Below are positions 10,075-19,983 of a stretch of DNA of 64,000 nucleotides, in pieces. Position 1 is the stretch's first letter. The number at the start of each line of letters is the position of its first letter. A program made the position numbers and the translations under genes. The DNA is from Stenotrophomonas nematodicola. GTDB taxonomy: Bacteria; Pseudomonadota; Gammaproteobacteria; Xanthomonadales; Xanthomonadaceae. Under the pieces are notes generated by a model. That model did not search any database. It was not told the origin of the DNA and was given only the letters and a program-made list of their open reading frames with translations. The stretch lies in contig NZ_WIAY01000002.1 in NCBI RefSeq assembly GCF_009467805.1, positions 372,001 through 436,000 of the forward strand. Direction: 5' to 3'.

Positions 10075-10857
10075 ATGAGTGCCTTCGACAGCTACGACAT
10101 CCCCGCCGCCGGCCAGTGCTGGAACGCCCACGACTACGCCATCGACGCCGGCTTCGTACCGCTTCTCGGCGGCGCGGTGGCGCGGCTGCTTGATCCGCAA
10201 CGCGGTGAGCGCATCCTCGATCTGGGCTGCGGCGACGGGGTGTTGAGCTTCGACCTGGCCCTGAGCGGTGCGCATGTCACCGGCGTGGATGCCGCGCCGG
10301 AGCTGGTCGGCGCCGCGCGCGCGCGCGGCGTCGCCGCGCAGATCATGGATGCCCATGCCCTGACCTTCGACCGCCAGTTCGATGCGGTGTTCAGCAATGC
10401 CGCCCTGCACTGGATGCGCGAGCCGGACCGCGTCATCGAGGGCGTGCGCCGCGCGCTGGCACCCGGCGGCCGCTTCGTCGCCGAGATGGGCGGACACGGC
10501 AATGTGGCCGCCATCACCAGCGCCCTGCAGGCCGCGCTGGCCAGCAACGGCCACGTCGTACCGGCGTTCCCCTGGTATTTCCCGACCGCCGATGCATACG
10601 CGGACCGCCTGCGCGCGCACGGCTTCAGGGTGCGCTACATCGAGTGCCTGCCACGCCCGACCGTCCTGCCGACCGGCATGCAGGGCTGGCTGCGCACCTT
10701 CGCCTCCCCCTTCCTGGTCGGGTTGGCAGCCGACCAGCGACAGCGCGTGCTCGACGATGCCGTGGCGCTGCTGGCGCCCACCCGGCGCGATGCACGCGGC
10801 CAGTGGAGCGCAGACTATGTGCGCCTGCGCTTCGACGCGCGCCTGCCGATCCGATGA
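10075..10857 (+). CDS. Class I SAM-dependent methyltransferase inside the leucine operon
   Basis: A 260-residue Rossmann methyltransferase. Motif [10 protein letters not shown] lies near residues 47-55, the acidic ribose-binding residue is in [11 protein letters not shown], and [13 protein letters not shown] corresponds to motif IV. This pattern (FSNAALHW) resembles trans-aconitate methyltransferase (Tam) and BioC-like enzymes. AAGGAG precedes the ATG by 5 nt. It lies 10 nt after leuA and 34 nt before leuC, so it is almost certainly cotranscribed. The substrate is not known. Yeast Tmt1 methylates trans-aconitate and 3-isopropylmalate, so a role on a leucine-pathway or aconitase-type acid is an attractive inference, not a demonstrated function. 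Confidence 0.8.
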   Translation: MSAFDSYDIPAAGQCWNAHDYAIDAGFVPLLGGAVARLLDPQRGERILDLGCGDGVLSFDLALSGAHVTGVDAAPELVGAARARGVAAQIMDAHALTFDRQFDAVFSNAALHWMREPDRVIEGVRRALAPGGRFVAEMGGHGNVAAITSALQAALASNGHVVPAFPWYFPTADAYADRLRAHGFRVRYIECLPRPTVLPTGMQGWLRTFASPFLVGLAADQRQRVLDDAVALLAPTRRDARGQWSADYVRLRFDARLPIR

Positions 10858-10891
10858 ATTTCCGTATCACGAACCACAGCAAGGCCATTCC

Positions 10892-12313
10892 ATGACCCCA
10901 GCTCCCCGCACCCTGTACGACAAACTGTGGGACGCCCACGTCGTCGTACCCGAATCGGACAGCGCGCCTGCCGTGCTGTACATCGACCTGCACCTGATCC
11001 ACGAAGTCACCTCGCCACAGGCGTTCACCGAACTGCGCGAGCGCGGCCTGTCGCCGCGCCGGCCGGACCGGACCAAGGCGACAATGGACCACTCCACCCC
11101 GACCCTGCCGGCCAGCCCGGATGGCAGGCTGCCCTACGCCAGCGCCGCCTCCGAAGCCCAGGTGGCGATGCTGGCGCGCAACTGCGGCGAGCACGGCATC
11201 GAACTGTTCGACATGCAGTCGGCCAACCGCGGCATCGTGCACGTGATCGCTCCGGAACAGGGGTTCACCCAGCCGGGCATGACCATCGTCTGCGGCGACA
11301 GCCACACCTCCACCCACGGTGCGTTCGGCGCGCTGGCCTTCGGCATCGGCACCAGCGAAGTCGGCCATGTGCTGGCGACCCAGTGCCTGCTGCAGCGCAA
11401 GGCCAGGACGATGGCGATCACCGTCGATGGCATCCTGCCGCAGGGCGTGGGCGCCAAGGACGTGGTGCTGCACATCATCGGCGTGATCGGGGTCAACGGT
11501 GGCACCGGCCATGTACTGGAATTCCGTGGCAGCGCCATCGAGGCAATGGACATGGAACAGCGCATGACGTTGTGCAACATGTCCATCGAGGCCGGCGCCC
11601 GCGCCGGCATGGTCGCGCCCGACCAGGTCACGTTCGACTGGGTCGCCAACACCCCGCGCGGCCCCAAGGGGGCGGCGTTCGATGCCGCCGTGGCCGCCTG
11701 GACGCAGCTGCGCAGCGATCCGGGCGCGCGCTTCGACGCGGAGGTGCATATCGATGCCGGCGACATCCGTCCGACCCTGACCTGGGGCACCCACCCTGGC
11801 ACGGCCATCGCGGTGGACCGGCCCATCCCGGCCGCCAACGACGCCGCCGACCAGAAGGGACTGGACTACATGCAGTTCCAGGCAGGCCAGACGCTGGCCG
11901 GCACGCCGGTGGACGTGGTGTTCGTCGGCTCGTGCACCAACGGGCGGCTGAGCGACATGCGCGAGGTGGCGCACGTGCTGCGTGGCCGCCGTGTCGCGGC
12001 AGGCGTACGCATGCTGGTGGTGCCCGGTTCGGAGATCGTCAAGCGCCAGGCCGAGGCAGAAGGCATCCACGAGGTTGTGCGCGGCGCGGGTGCCGAGTGG
12101 CGCGAGCCGGGCTGCTCGATGTGCATCGCCATGAACGGCGATCTCGTCGCCCCCGGCCAGCTGGCGGTGAGCACCAGCAACCGCAACTTCGAAGGCCGCC
12201 AGGGCCCGGGCTCGCGCACGCTGCTGGCCTCGCCGATGACCGCGGCCTGGGCTGCGGTGAACGGACGGGTGTCCGACCCGCGCGACCTGTATGCCGCCCA
12301 GGAGGTGGCCTGA
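10892..12313 (+). CDS. leuC: 3-isopropylmalate dehydratase large subunit
   Basis: Fe-S hydro-lyase that, with LeuD, isomerises 2- to 3-isopropylmalate. Length is 473 residues. The [4Fe-4S] ligands are Cys348 in VGSCTNGR and Cys408/Cys411 in [25 protein letters not shown] is the conserved substrate-site block. ATG 10892 has AAGG upstream. The stop codon overlaps the leuD start as TGATG. Confidence 0.95.
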   Translation: MTPAPRTLYDKLWDAHVVVPESDSAPAVLYIDLHLIHEVTSPQAFTELRERGLSPRRPDRTKATMDHSTPTLPASPDGRLPYASAASEAQVAMLARNCGEHGIELFDMQSANRGIVHVIAPEQGFTQPGMTIVCGDSHTSTHGAFGALAFGIGTSEVGHVLATQCLLQRKARTMAITVDGILPQGVGAKDVVLHIIGVIGVNGGTGHVLEFRGSAIEAMDMEQRMTLCNMSIEAGARAGMVAPDQVTFDWVANTPRGPKGAAFDAAVAAWTQLRSDPGARFDAEVHIDAGDIRPTLTWGTHPGTAIAVDRPIPAANDAADQKGLDYMQFQAGQTLAGTPVDVVFVGSCTNGRLSDMREVAHVLRGRRVAAGVRMLVVPGSEIVKRQAEAEGIHEVVRGAGAEWREPGCSMCIAMNGDLVAPGQLAVSTSNRNFEGRQGPGSRTLLASPMTAAWAAVNGRVSDPRDLYAAQEVA

Positions 12314-12891
12314 TGAGCGGCTTCCGTACCCTGACCTCGACCAGCGTGGTGCTGCGCGAAACCAACATCGACACCGACCAGATCATCCCGGCGCGGTTCC
12401 TGTCCACCACCGAACGCGCCGGCCTGGGCAAGCATGCCTTCAACGACTGGCGCTGGCGGGCCGATGGCACACCCAATCCGGACTTTGCATTCAATCAGGC
12501 GCACAACGCCGGGCGCAGCCTCCTGCTGGCCGGCCGCAACTTCGGCTGCGGTTCCTCGCGCGAGCATGCGCCGTGGGCGCTGACCGACCTGGGCCTGCGC
12601 GCCATCGTCAGCAGCGAGATCGCCGACATCTTCCGCGGCAATGCGCTGAAGAACGGGCTGCTGCCGATCGTGCTGGACGAGGCCGACGTGCAGACGCTGA
12701 TGCAGCGTCCTGACGACACCCTGACCATCGACATCGCCGCGCGCGAGCTGCGCACGCCCGATGGTCGCGTCTACCCCTTCCCGCTGGACGGCTTCTCGCA
12801 GACCTGCCTGCTGGAAGGCGTGGACCAGTTGGGGTATCTGTTGGGCCGTACCTCTGAAATCGAACGTTACGAGAGTGAACATGCACGCTGA
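12313..12891 (+). CDS. leuD: 3-isopropylmalate dehydratase small subunit
   Basis: The swivelling-domain partner of LeuC. It has 192 residues, close to the usual 200. [15 protein letters not shown] and the substrate-binding [17 protein letters not shown] block are characteristic. The start overlaps the leuC stop by 1 nt, and its last codons overlap leuB by 11 nt, so leuCDB are translationally coupled. Confidence 0.95.
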   Translation: MSGFRTLTSTSVVLRETNIDTDQIIPARFLSTTERAGLGKHAFNDWRWRADGTPNPDFAFNQAHNAGRSLLLAGRNFGCGSSREHAPWALTDLGLRAIVSSEIADIFRGNALKNGLLPIVLDEADVQTLMQRPDDTLTIDIAARELRTPDGRVYPFPLDGFSQTCLLEGVDQLGYLLGRTSEIERYESEHAR

Positions 12892-13945
12892 GATTGTCGT
12901 ACTGCCGGGTGACGGCATTGGTCCGGAAGTCGCCGCTGCCGCCCTGGCGGTGCTGGACACGGTAGCCGAACGCTTTGGCCACACCTTCCGTTTCACCGAA
13001 CACGACATCGGCGGCATCGCCATCGACCGTCATGGCGAGCCGTTGCCGGCCGTCACGCTGGAGGCCTGCCGCACCGCCCACGCGATTCTGCTTGGCGCCG
13101 TGGGCGGCCCGAAGTGGTCCGACCCGAATGCCACGGTACGCCCGGAGCAGGGCCTGCTGGCGATCCGCAAGGCGCTGGGGCTGTACGCCAACCTGCGCCC
13201 GGTGCGCCCCCATCCGGCCGCGCTCGGTGCTTCGCCGATCAAGGCCGAGCTGCTCGAGGGGGTGGACGTCGTGGTGGTGCGCGAGCTGACCGGGGGCATC
13301 TACTTCGGCGAGAAGACCCGCACTGCCGACAGCGCCAGCGACCTGTGCAGCTACAGCGTGGGCGAGATCGAGCGCGTGCTGCGCACCGCCTTCCGGCTGG
13401 CGCGGACCCGTCGCGGCAAGGTCACCTCGGTGGACAAGGCCAACGTGCTGGAAACCTCACGTCTGTGGCGCGATGTAGCCGCGCGGATCGGCCGCGAGGA
13501 ATTCCCGGACGTGGCGCTGGAACACCAGCTGGTCGATTCGATGGCCATGCACCTGCTGGCCAAGCCGCGCGAGTACGACGTGATCGTGACCGAGAACATG
13601 TTCGGCGACATCCTCACCGACGAAGCCTCGATGCTGGCCGGTTCACTCGGCCTGTTGCCGTCGGCGTCACTGGGTGAACCCGGCGCGGTAGGCATCTACG
13701 AGCCCATCCACGGCTCGGCCCCGGACATCGCCGGCAAGGGCATCGCCAATCCTTACGCCACGATCTTCAGCGCGGCGATGCTGCTGCGCCATTCACTGGG
13801 GCTGGAAGCGGAAGCAGCGGCCGTGGAAGCGGCCGTGCATGCGGCGCTGGACGCCGGCGTGTTCACCGCCGACCTGGCGGCCGGGGGCGCGGCGGTGAGC
13901 ACCCCCCAGGCCACCGAGGCGGTGCTGGCGCACCTGCGCACCTGA
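12881..13945 (+). CDS. leuB: 3-isopropylmalate dehydrogenase
   Basis: Oxidatively decarboxylates 3-isopropylmalate with NAD+. The 354-residue protein starts [11 protein letters not shown]. The Arg residues of the substrate site sit in [10 protein letters not shown] and [13 protein letters not shown]. The metal ligands lie in LVDSMAMHL and [13 protein letters not shown], and [18 protein letters not shown] is the NAD-binding block. The start at ATG 12881 overlaps leuD. It is the last gene of the operon. Confidence 0.95.
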   Translation: MHAEIVVLPGDGIGPEVAAAALAVLDTVAERFGHTFRFTEHDIGGIAIDRHGEPLPAVTLEACRTAHAILLGAVGGPKWSDPNATVRPEQGLLAIRKALGLYANLRPVRPHPAALGASPIKAELLEGVDVVVVRELTGGIYFGEKTRTADSASDLCSYSVGEIERVLRTAFRLARTRRGKVTSVDKANVLETSRLWRDVAARIGREEFPDVALEHQLVDSMAMHLLAKPREYDVIVTENMFGDILTDEASMLAGSLGLLPSASLGEPGAVGIYEPIHGSAPDIAGKGIANPYATIFSAAMLLRHSLGLEAEAAAVEAAVHAALDAGVFTADLAAGGAAVSTPQATEAVLAHLRT

Positions 13946-13958
13946 TTCCGTCCCCCTT

Positions 13959-13982
13959 CCTTGCCAGCCGTGTCTGGCAAGG
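13959..13982 (+). terminator. Hairpin after leuB
   Basis: Perfect 9-bp stem CCTTGCCAG (13959-13967) / CTGGCAAGG (13974-13982) with a 6-nt loop, 14 nt after leuB. There is no T-tract, so it may stabilise the 3' end or act with Rho rather than as a classic intrinsic terminator. Confidence 0.5.
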
Positions 13983-13998
13983 TGCCGGTCCGGAGAGC

Positions 13999-14020
13999 AG
14001 CCGACCCACGGTCGGCTCTA
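13999..14020 (-). repeat. SMAG-type palindrome between leuB and smeP
   Basis: Inverted repeat AGCCGACC-CAC-GGTCGGCT followed by CTA. Read on the minus strand it is a SMAG unit with a degenerate GTAG start (ATAG). It lies between two convergent operons. Confidence 0.7.
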
Positions 14021-14078
14021 TTGATGCCGGTGAAGGCGTTCTGAGGCTCCCACCGGTTCGGTTGCGCGCCGCCGCCTG

Positions 14079-17000
14079 TTACTCCCCGGTGCTCTTCGCC
14101 TCATCCGGCTTCACCCGGAACCACGCGGCATACAGCGCCGGCAGGAACACCAGGGTCAGCACGGTGCCGACGATCAGGCCGCCCATGATCGAAATTGCCA
14201 TCGAGCCGTAGAACGCGCTGCGCGACAGCGGAATCATCGCCAGCACCGCGGCCAGCGCGGTCAGGACGATCGGGCGGAAGCGGCGCACGGTGGCGTCGAT
14301 GATGGCGTGCCAGCGATCGTGGCCGGCGTCGATGTCCTGCTGGATCTGGTCGATCAGGATCACCGAGTTGCGCATGATCATGCCGGCCAGGGCGATGGTG
14401 CCGAGCAGAGCGACAAAGCCGAACGGCGCGCGGAACAGCAGCAGGAACAAGGTAGCGCCGATGATGCCCAGCGGCGCGGTGACCAGCACCATCGCCGCAC
14501 GCGAGAAGCTGCGCAGCTGCAGCATCAGCAATGTGGCCACCACGATCAGGAACAGCGGCATGCCGGCCTTGATCGAGTCCTGCCCACGTGCCGAGTCCTC
14601 CACGGTGCCGCCGGTTTCCAGCAGATAGCCGCTGGGCAGATCCGCACGGATGCCGTCCAGCGTCGGCAGGATCTGCTGCACCACGTCCAGTGCCTGCATG
14701 CCATCGCCGATGTCGGCGCGCACGGTCACCGTCGGCAGACGGTTGCGGTGCCAGATGATGCCGTCCTCGAAGGCGTACTCCAGGCGGGCCACCTGCGACA
14801 GCGTCACCGGCGTGCCGCTGCTGGTCGGAATGGCCAGGCTGGCCAGCAGGTCCAGCTGGGCGCGTTCATTGTCCGGCCCGCGCAGCAGCATCTCGATCTG
14901 GCGATTGCCTTCGCGATACGTGCTCACCCGCATGCCCGACAACGAGCTGCTCAGGAACTGGCCCACCTGGGCGCTGCTCACGCCCAGCGCGCGTGCGCGG
15001 TCCTGGTCGATCACCAGCCGCACCACCTTGCTCGGTTCGCTCCAGTCCAGATTGACATTGATCACGTGCGGGTTTTCGCGGACCTTGGCTTCGACCTGCC
15101 GTGCGATCGCCTGCACCTGTGCGATGTGCTCGCCCGAGACGCGCATCTGCACCGGGTAGCCGACCGGGGGGCCGTTCTCCAGGCGGGTCACGCGCATCTG
15201 CACGTCCGGGAACTGCTTGATCACGTCCTTGATCAACCAGTCACGGGTCGCCTCACGGGCCTTGGCATCGGCAGTGAGCACCACGAACTGCGAGAAGTTG
15301 GTGGCCGGCAACTGCTGATCCAGCGGCAGGTAGAAGCGCGGCGAACCGGTACCGACATAGGCGACGTAGTTGGTGATGCCATCGCGGCCCTTCAGCAGTT
15401 TCTCCAGCTTGGTCGCCTGTGCCTGGGTGGCGGCCAGCGACGCGCCTTCGGCCAGTTCGATGTCCACCATCAGTTCGGGCCGGGTCGAATCCGGGAAGAA
15501 CTGCTGCGGCACGAAGCGGAACAGCATCAGCGAGGACACGAACAGCGCGATGGTCGCCGCAATCACCCACCAGCGATGACGCAGGCAGGCATCCAGGAAG
15601 CGGCGGAAGCGCGTGTAGAACGGGCGCTGGTACGGGTCGTGGTCGTGCGCGTGCTCTTTCGGCGCGATCCAGCGCGCGAAGGCAGGGTGGCGGTCCGCCC
15701 ACTGCACGCGCCGCGCGCGCCAGCGTCCGGCCAGGCTGGTCGGCTTGGGCGGCTGCGGGTTGAACAGGTCCGGCAGCATCTTGTCGCCGAGATAGGGAAT
15801 GAACAGCACCGCGGCGATCCACGACACCACCAGCGCGATGGTCACCACCTGGAACAGCGAGCGGGTGTACTCGCCGGTACTGGAGGCGGCCGTGGCGATC
15901 GGCAGGAAGCCGGCGGCGGTGATCAGCGTACCGGTCAGCATCGGGAAGGCGGTCGATTCCCAGGCGAAACTGGCCGCGCGCAGGCGGTCGTAGCCCTGCT
16001 CCATCTTGGTGGCCATCATCTCCACCGCGATGATCGCATCGTCCACCAGCAGGCCCAGCGCCAGCACCAGCGCGCCGAGCGAGATCTTGTGCAGGCCGAT
16101 GCCGAAGTAATGCATGACGAAGAATGTCATCGCCAGCACCAGCGGGATGGTCACGCCGACCACCAGGCCGGTGCGCAGGCCCAGCGAGAAGAAGCTCACC
16201 AGCAGCACGATGACCACCGCTTCGGTGAGCACCTGCACGAACTCGCCGACCGATTCCTCCACCGCGTGCGGCTGGTCGGAGACCTTGCGCAGCTGCATGC
16301 CGGCCGGCAGCGTCTTCTGCAGGCGCTCGAACTCGGCATCGAGCGTACCGCCGAGCTTGAGGATGTCGCCGCCGTCCTTCATCGCCACCGCCAGGCCGAT
16401 CGCATCCTCGCCCATGAAGCGCATTTTGGGCGACGCCGGGTCGGCGAAGCCGCGCTTGACCTCGGCGATGTCGCCCAGGTGCAGCGTGCGGTCGCCGGCC
16501 TGGATCGGGAACTGGCGGATGTCCTCGATGCTGTTGAACTGCCCGGTCACGCGCAGCTGCACGCGGTCGGTCGGGGTTTCGAAGAAGCTGGTCCCGGTCA
16601 CCGCGTTCTGGTCGGCGAGCGCCTGCTGCACCTGCTGCAGCGACACGCCCAGCGTGGCCAGCTTGGTGTTGGACAGTTCGATCCAGACCTTCTCGTCCTG
16701 CAGGCCGACCAGATCGACCTTGCCCACGTCCGGTACCCGCTGCAGTTCCAGCTGGATGCGGTCGGCGTAATCGCGCATCACCGCATAGTCGAAGCCTTCG
16801 CCCGTCAGCGCGTAGATGTTGCCGAAGGTGTCGCCGAACTCATCGTTGTAGAACGGCCCGACGATCTCCTGCGGCAGCGTGGCGCGGACATCGCCCACGC
16901 GCTTGCGCACCTGGTACCACAGGTCCGGAATCTGCTTGGAGCGCAGGCTGTCGCGGGCCATGAAGATCACCTGCGATTCGCCCGGACGCGAGTACGACCG

Positions 17001-17249
17001 GATGAACTCGTACTCGCCGGTGTTCATCAGCGCCTTCTCGATCGGCTCGGTGACCTGGCGCGAGACCTGCTCGGCGGTGGCGCCGGGCCACAGCGTGCGC
17101 ACCACCATTGCCTTGAAGGTGAACGGCGGGTCCTCGGACTGACCCAGATGCTTGTAGGACCAGGCACCGATGACGGCGAAGGCGAGCATGGCAAACAGCA
17201 CCAGCGGGCGGTTGCCCAGCGCCCACTCGGAGAGATTGAAACGGCGCAC
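14079..17249 (-). CDS. smeP: RND multidrug efflux transporter, SmeP-like inner-membrane pump
   Basis: A 1056-residue proton-driven RND exporter of drugs and detergents from periplasm or membrane to the outer-membrane channel. It has the twofold repeat of a first TM helix plus large periplasmic loop. The helix-4 proton-relay pair Asp403/Asp404 sits in GLLVDDAIIAVEMM. A long cytoplasmic loop (near residues 505-570) contains a His/Asp-rich stretch. The start is GTG 17249, 4 nt after smeO ends, so the two are one operon. The arrangement with smeO, a divergent TetR gene, pcm and tolC is the one reported for SmeOP-TolCSm of S. maltophilia, whose substrates include nalidixic acid, doxycycline, aminoglycosides, macrolides and SDS. 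Confidence 0.88.
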   Translation of the reverse strand: MRRFNLSEWALGNRPLVLFAMLAFAVIGAWSYKHLGQSEDPPFTFKAMVVRTLWPGATAEQVSRQVTEPIEKALMNTGEYEFIRSYSRPGESQVIFMARDSLRSKQIPDLWYQVRKRVGDVRATLPQEIVGPFYNDEFGDTFGNIYALTGEGFDYAVMRDYADRIQLELQRVPDVGKVDLVGLQDEKVWIELSNTKLATLGVSLQQVQQALADQNAVTGTSFFETPTDRVQLRVTGQFNSIEDIRQFPIQAGDRTLHLGDIAEVKRGFADPASPKMRFMGEDAIGLAVAMKDGGDILKLGGTLDAEFERLQKTLPAGMQLRKVSDQPHAVEESVGEFVQVLTEAVVIVLLVSFFSLGLRTGLVVGVTIPLVLAMTFFVMHYFGIGLHKISLGALVLALGLLVDDAIIAVEMMATKMEQGYDRLRAASFAWESTAFPMLTGTLITAAGFLPIATAASSTGEYTRSLFQVVTIALVVSWIAAVLFIPYLGDKMLPDLFNPQPPKPTSLAGRWRARRVQWADRHPAFARWIAPKEHAHDHDPYQRPFYTRFRRFLDACLRHRWWVIAATIALFVSSLMLFRFVPQQFFPDSTRPELMVDIELAEGASLAATQAQATKLEKLLKGRDGITNYVAYVGTGSPRFYLPLDQQLPATNFSQFVVLTADAKAREATRDWLIKDVIKQFPDVQMRVTRLENGPPVGYPVQMRVSGEHIAQVQAIARQVEAKVRENPHVINVNLDWSEPSKVVRLVIDQDRARALGVSSAQVGQFLSSSLSGMRVSTYREGNRQIEMLLRGPDNERAQLDLLASLAIPTSSGTPVTLSQVARLEYAFEDGIIWHRNRLPTVTVRADIGDGMQALDVVQQILPTLDGIRADLPSGYLLETGGTVEDSARGQDSIKAGMPLFLIVVATLLMLQLRSFSRAAMVLVTAPLGIIGATLFLLLFRAPFGFVALLGTIALAGMIMRNSVILIDQIQQDIDAGHDRWHAIIDATVRRFRPIVLTALAAVLAMIPLSRSAFYGSMAISIMGGLIVGTVLTLVFLPALYAAWFRVKPDEAKSTGE

Positions 17250-17253
17250 GGGG

Positions 17254-18390
17254 TCAGTGCCCCTTGGCCGGGGCGGCCGGCGCGGCGGCCTTGGCCGGCG
17301 CCAGCACCGGTCGGTTCTGGCGATCCACCGCCGTCACCGCCTGGCCCTCGCGGAGCAGATGGCCGCCGGCGGCGACCACCCAGTCGTTCGGACCCACCCC
17401 CGACAGCACCGGCACCGACTCGGCACCGTAGGCGCCGACGGTCACCGGCACCGCCTTCAGCGTACCCTTGGCCGCATCCACCACCCACACGCTGCCCTTG
17501 CCGTCGGCACCGCGCTGCACGGCCGCCAGCGGCAACTGCAGGGCGCCGCTGCGACCGGCGCTGGCAAATACGCGCGCGCTCTGGCCCAGTTCCACTTCGC
17601 CCAGCGCTTCGGGCGCCAGGCTCACGCGGGTGGCATAGGTACGCGCCTGGGCATCGGCGGCCGGGGCGATTTCGCGAAGGGTGCCTGGCAGCAGTTGACC
17701 CGGGCGGTTCCACAGCTCGACCTGGACCGGCTGGCCGACCTTGTAGTCGCGGATGCTGCTTTCCGGCAGCGCGATCAGTACCTCACGGCCACCGTCAGCC
17801 GCCAGGGTGAACACAGTCTGCCCCGCGCTGACGACCTGCCCTGCCTCGGCCTGGCGGCTGGCGATCACGCCATCGGCCGGCGCGCGGAGCTGCGCGTAGC
17901 CGGCCTGATTGCGCGACACGGCGAGGTTGGCGCGGGCGGCGTTGACCTGGCCCTGCGCGGCCTTGAAAGCAGCGGTCTGCGCATCCAATGCGGAGCGGCT
18001 GACCAGTTGCTGCTCGGCCAGCGCCGCATAGCGCTTCTGATCGTCGCGGGCGCGCACCAGATCGGCCTCGGCGGCCGCGAGCTGGGCCTGCGAAGCGGCT
18101 GCCTGGGACGCGTAGTCGGCCGCGTCCAGCTCGGCCAGCACCTCGCCCTTGCGCACGCGCTGGCCGGCATCGACATGGCGCTTGATCAGATTGCCGCCGA
18201 CCCGGAACGACAGCGGGCTTTCCTCGCGCGCACGCACCTCGCCCGGATAGGCCGCCACCCCCTGGCCATCGACCGTGCCCGGATGCACCACCAGCACCGG
18301 GATCGGTGCCACCGGCTCGGCATCCTGTTTGCCACACGCCGCCAGCATCACCGCCAGCAGCCCACCGCCCATCCATCGCAAGTTGTTCAT
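17254..18390 (-). CDS. smeO: RND periplasmic adaptor (membrane fusion) lipoprotein, SmeO-like
   Basis: Links the SmeP pump to the TolC channel. The 378-residue product has a lipobox ending at Cys19 (VMLAAC), then the lipoyl half-motifs around an alpha-helical hairpin (near residues 85-165, rich in Ala/Gln), beta-barrel and membrane-proximal domains, and an Ala/Pro-rich tail. The start at ATG 18390 has AGGA upstream and places the signal peptide correctly. It is first in the smeO-smeP operon, divergent from the TetR gene. Confidence 0.88.
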   Translation of the reverse strand: MNNLRWMGGGLLAVMLAACGKQDAEPVAPIPVLVVHPGTVDGQGVAAYPGEVRAREESPLSFRVGGNLIKRHVDAGQRVRKGEVLAELDAADYASQAAASQAQLAAAEADLVRARDDQKRYAALAEQQLVSRSALDAQTAAFKAAQGQVNAARANLAVSRNQAGYAQLRAPADGVIASRQAEAGQVVSAGQTVFTLAADGGREVLIALPESSIRDYKVGQPVQVELWNRPGQLLPGTLREIAPAADAQARTYATRVSLAPEALGEVELGQSARVFASAGRSGALQLPLAAVQRGADGKGSVWVVDAAKGTLKAVPVTVGAYGAESVPVLSGVGPNDWVVAAGGHLLREGQAVTAVDRQNRPVLAPAKAAAPAAPAKGH

Positions 18391-18511
18391 GAGGTCCTGG
18401 ACCTTGAATACCGGGGAAGCCGCACGGAAGAGACACTCTATTCCATGACGGCCAATAGTGAACCAGCCGGTATAGTATAAATATCGAACCGATTGGTCTA
18501 GTATTGTTTGC
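18391..18511. promoter_or_regulatory. Divergent smeO / smeRo control region with candidate operator
   Basis: A 121-bp gap whose right half (about 18465-18510) is strikingly AT-rich for this genome. On the minus strand TATACT reads as a -10 for smeO. On the plus strand TAGTAT (18499-18504) reads as a -10 for smeRo and would start transcription at or beside the smeRo ATG (18512). An imperfect 24-bp inverted repeat spans 18468-18491 (CGGT...TAT-AA-ATA...ACCG), and ACCGATTGGT follows at 18488-18497. These are the plausible TetR operator sites; binding is inferred. Confidence 0.55.
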
Positions 18512-19183
18512 ATGATCGATCCGACGTCCTCCGCCCCCCCGCCCAAGCTCCCTGCCAAGGCCGCCGGACCCGGCCGCCCGAAGGATCTGGGCAAGCGTGC
18601 GGCCATCCTGGATGCGGCCAAGGCATTGTTCGTCGAGCAGGGCTACGGCGGCGTCAGCATGGACAGCATCGCCAGTCAGGCAGGCGTTTCGAAGCTGACC
18701 GTTTACAGTCATTTCGGCGATAAAGAAACGCTTTTCGCCGAAGCTGTGAAGTCCACCTGCAACGAGATGCTGCCCGATGCACTGTTTGTCACCGATGCCG
18801 ATGGCGCGCTGCGCGAGCAGCTGGTGGGCATCGGACGGGCCTTCTTCACCATGATCACCTCGCCGGCTGCCGTGGCCGTACAGCGGGTGATGATGGCGCC
18901 GGACACCGACGACCGGATCCGCGAGATGTTCTGGCTGGCCGGCCCGCAGCGCACCAGCGACGCGCTGGCCGAGTTCCTGCGCGCCCGCACCGAACGGGGC
19001 GAACTGGAGATCACCGACTTCCAGACGGCGGCGCTGCAGTTCTTCACCCTCATCAAAGGCGAGCTGCATACGCATATGATGTGCGGGCTGCGGCCGGCCC
19101 CGGCCGAGTGCGACGCCGACGCCCATGTGGACGCCAGTGTCGCCTTTTTCCTGAGGGCGTACGCCACCCGCCACGGGCGGTGA
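18512..19183 (+). CDS. smeRo: TetR-family repressor of the efflux cluster
   Basis: A 223-residue regulator. After a Pro/Lys-rich N-terminus of about 25 residues comes the TetR helix-turn-helix: ILDAAKALFVEQGYGGVSMD, then IASQAGVSKLTVYSHFGDKE near residues 53-72. The C-terminal ligand domain is all-helical. It is divergent from smeO and upstream of pcm and tolC in the same direction. In S. maltophilia the homologous SmeRo represses both operons. No ribosome-binding site precedes the ATG, and the -10-like TAGTAT is only 7 nt upstream, so the mRNA may be leaderless. Confidence 0.85.
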   Translation: MIDPTSSAPPPKLPAKAAGPGRPKDLGKRAAILDAAKALFVEQGYGGVSMDSIASQAGVSKLTVYSHFGDKETLFAEAVKSTCNEMLPDALFVTDADGALREQLVGIGRAFFTMITSPAAVAVQRVMMAPDTDDRIREMFWLAGPQRTSDALAEFLRARTERGELEITDFQTAALQFFTLIKGELHTHMMCGLRPAPAECDADAHVDASVAFFLRAYATRHGR

Positions 19184-19319
19184 CAACAACATGAATGGAC
19201 CGGAGGTCGCGGTGACTTCCGGCACTGCGACCCCGGCGCGACGGCAGCGATGCTCTCAGCGCGCCGCCGGCTCCCGGCACCGGTAAAATGGCCGGCCCAC
19301 TGCGCTGGATTAGAACCTC

Positions 19320-19967
19320 ATGATGATCGATTACGCCCACGCCCGCGAACTGATGGTTGAACAACAGATCCGTCCCTGGGACGTACTGGACATTCGCGTG
19401 CTCGATGTACTGGCACGTCTGCCGCGGGAGGCGTTTGTCGCTGAATCGCACAAAGCCCTGGCCTATGCCGACATCGAGCTGCCGCTGGGTTTCGGGCAGA
19501 AGATGATGAAGCCGGTCATCGAAGGCCGTACCCTGCAGGCCCTGGATCTGCAGCCGGGCGATGAAGTGCTGGAAATCGGCACCGGCAGCGGCTACCTGAG
19601 CGCCTGCATGGGTGAACTGGCCCGCGAAGTGCTGAGCCTGGAAATCGAACCGGACCTGGCCGCCACCGCCCGTGCACGCCTGGATGCCGCCGGCCTGGGC
19701 AACAACGTCCGTATTGAAACCGCCGACGCCCTGGCGTGGGAGACCGAGCGCCGTTTCGACGCGATCTGCATCACCGCCGCGGTGGAGACCGTTCCGGCGC
19801 GCTTCACCCAGTGGCTGCGCCCCGGTGGCCGCCTGTTCGTGATCCGCGGCCATTCGCCGGTCATGGAAGCGGTGCTGGTCAAGTCCGATGGCAGCATTGA
19901 TTCGCTGTTCGAAACCGATATCGACTACCTGCGCGGTGCCGCCCCGGCGCCCCAGTTCCAACTCTGA
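19320..19967 (+). CDS. pcm: Protein-L-isoaspartate O-methyltransferase family protein
   Basis: A 215-residue SAM methyltransferase of the PCMT family, which methylates L-isoaspartyl residues of aged proteins to start their repair. It has the family opener MVEQQIRPWDVLD, the AYADIELPLGFGQ block and motif I VLEIGTGSGYLSA, with a glycine-rich LRPGGRLFVI strand later. It is shorter in the N-terminus than E. coli Pcm. ATG codons at 19320 and 19323 are both possible and neither has a clear ribosome-binding site. It is flanked by smeRo and tolC, matching the reported smeRo-pcm-tolCSm operon. Its functional link to efflux is unknown. Confidence 0.82.
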   Translation: MMIDYAHARELMVEQQIRPWDVLDIRVLDVLARLPREAFVAESHKALAYADIELPLGFGQKMMKPVIEGRTLQALDLQPGDEVLEIGTGSGYLSACMGELAREVLSLEIEPDLAATARARLDAAGLGNNVRIETADALAWETERRFDAICITAAVETVPARFTQWLRPGGRLFVIRGHSPVMEAVLVKSDGSIDSLFETDIDYLRGAAPAPQFQL

Positions 19968-19983
19968 GTCCAAGGAAGCCGCA

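Noticed and set aside
14307..17810. Very long plus-strand open frame (over 1100 codons) opposite smeP/smeO
   Set aside because: Antisense to strongly conserved RND genes; His/Arg/Gln/Gly-rich composition and no domain. It is a by-product of GC-rich codon bias.
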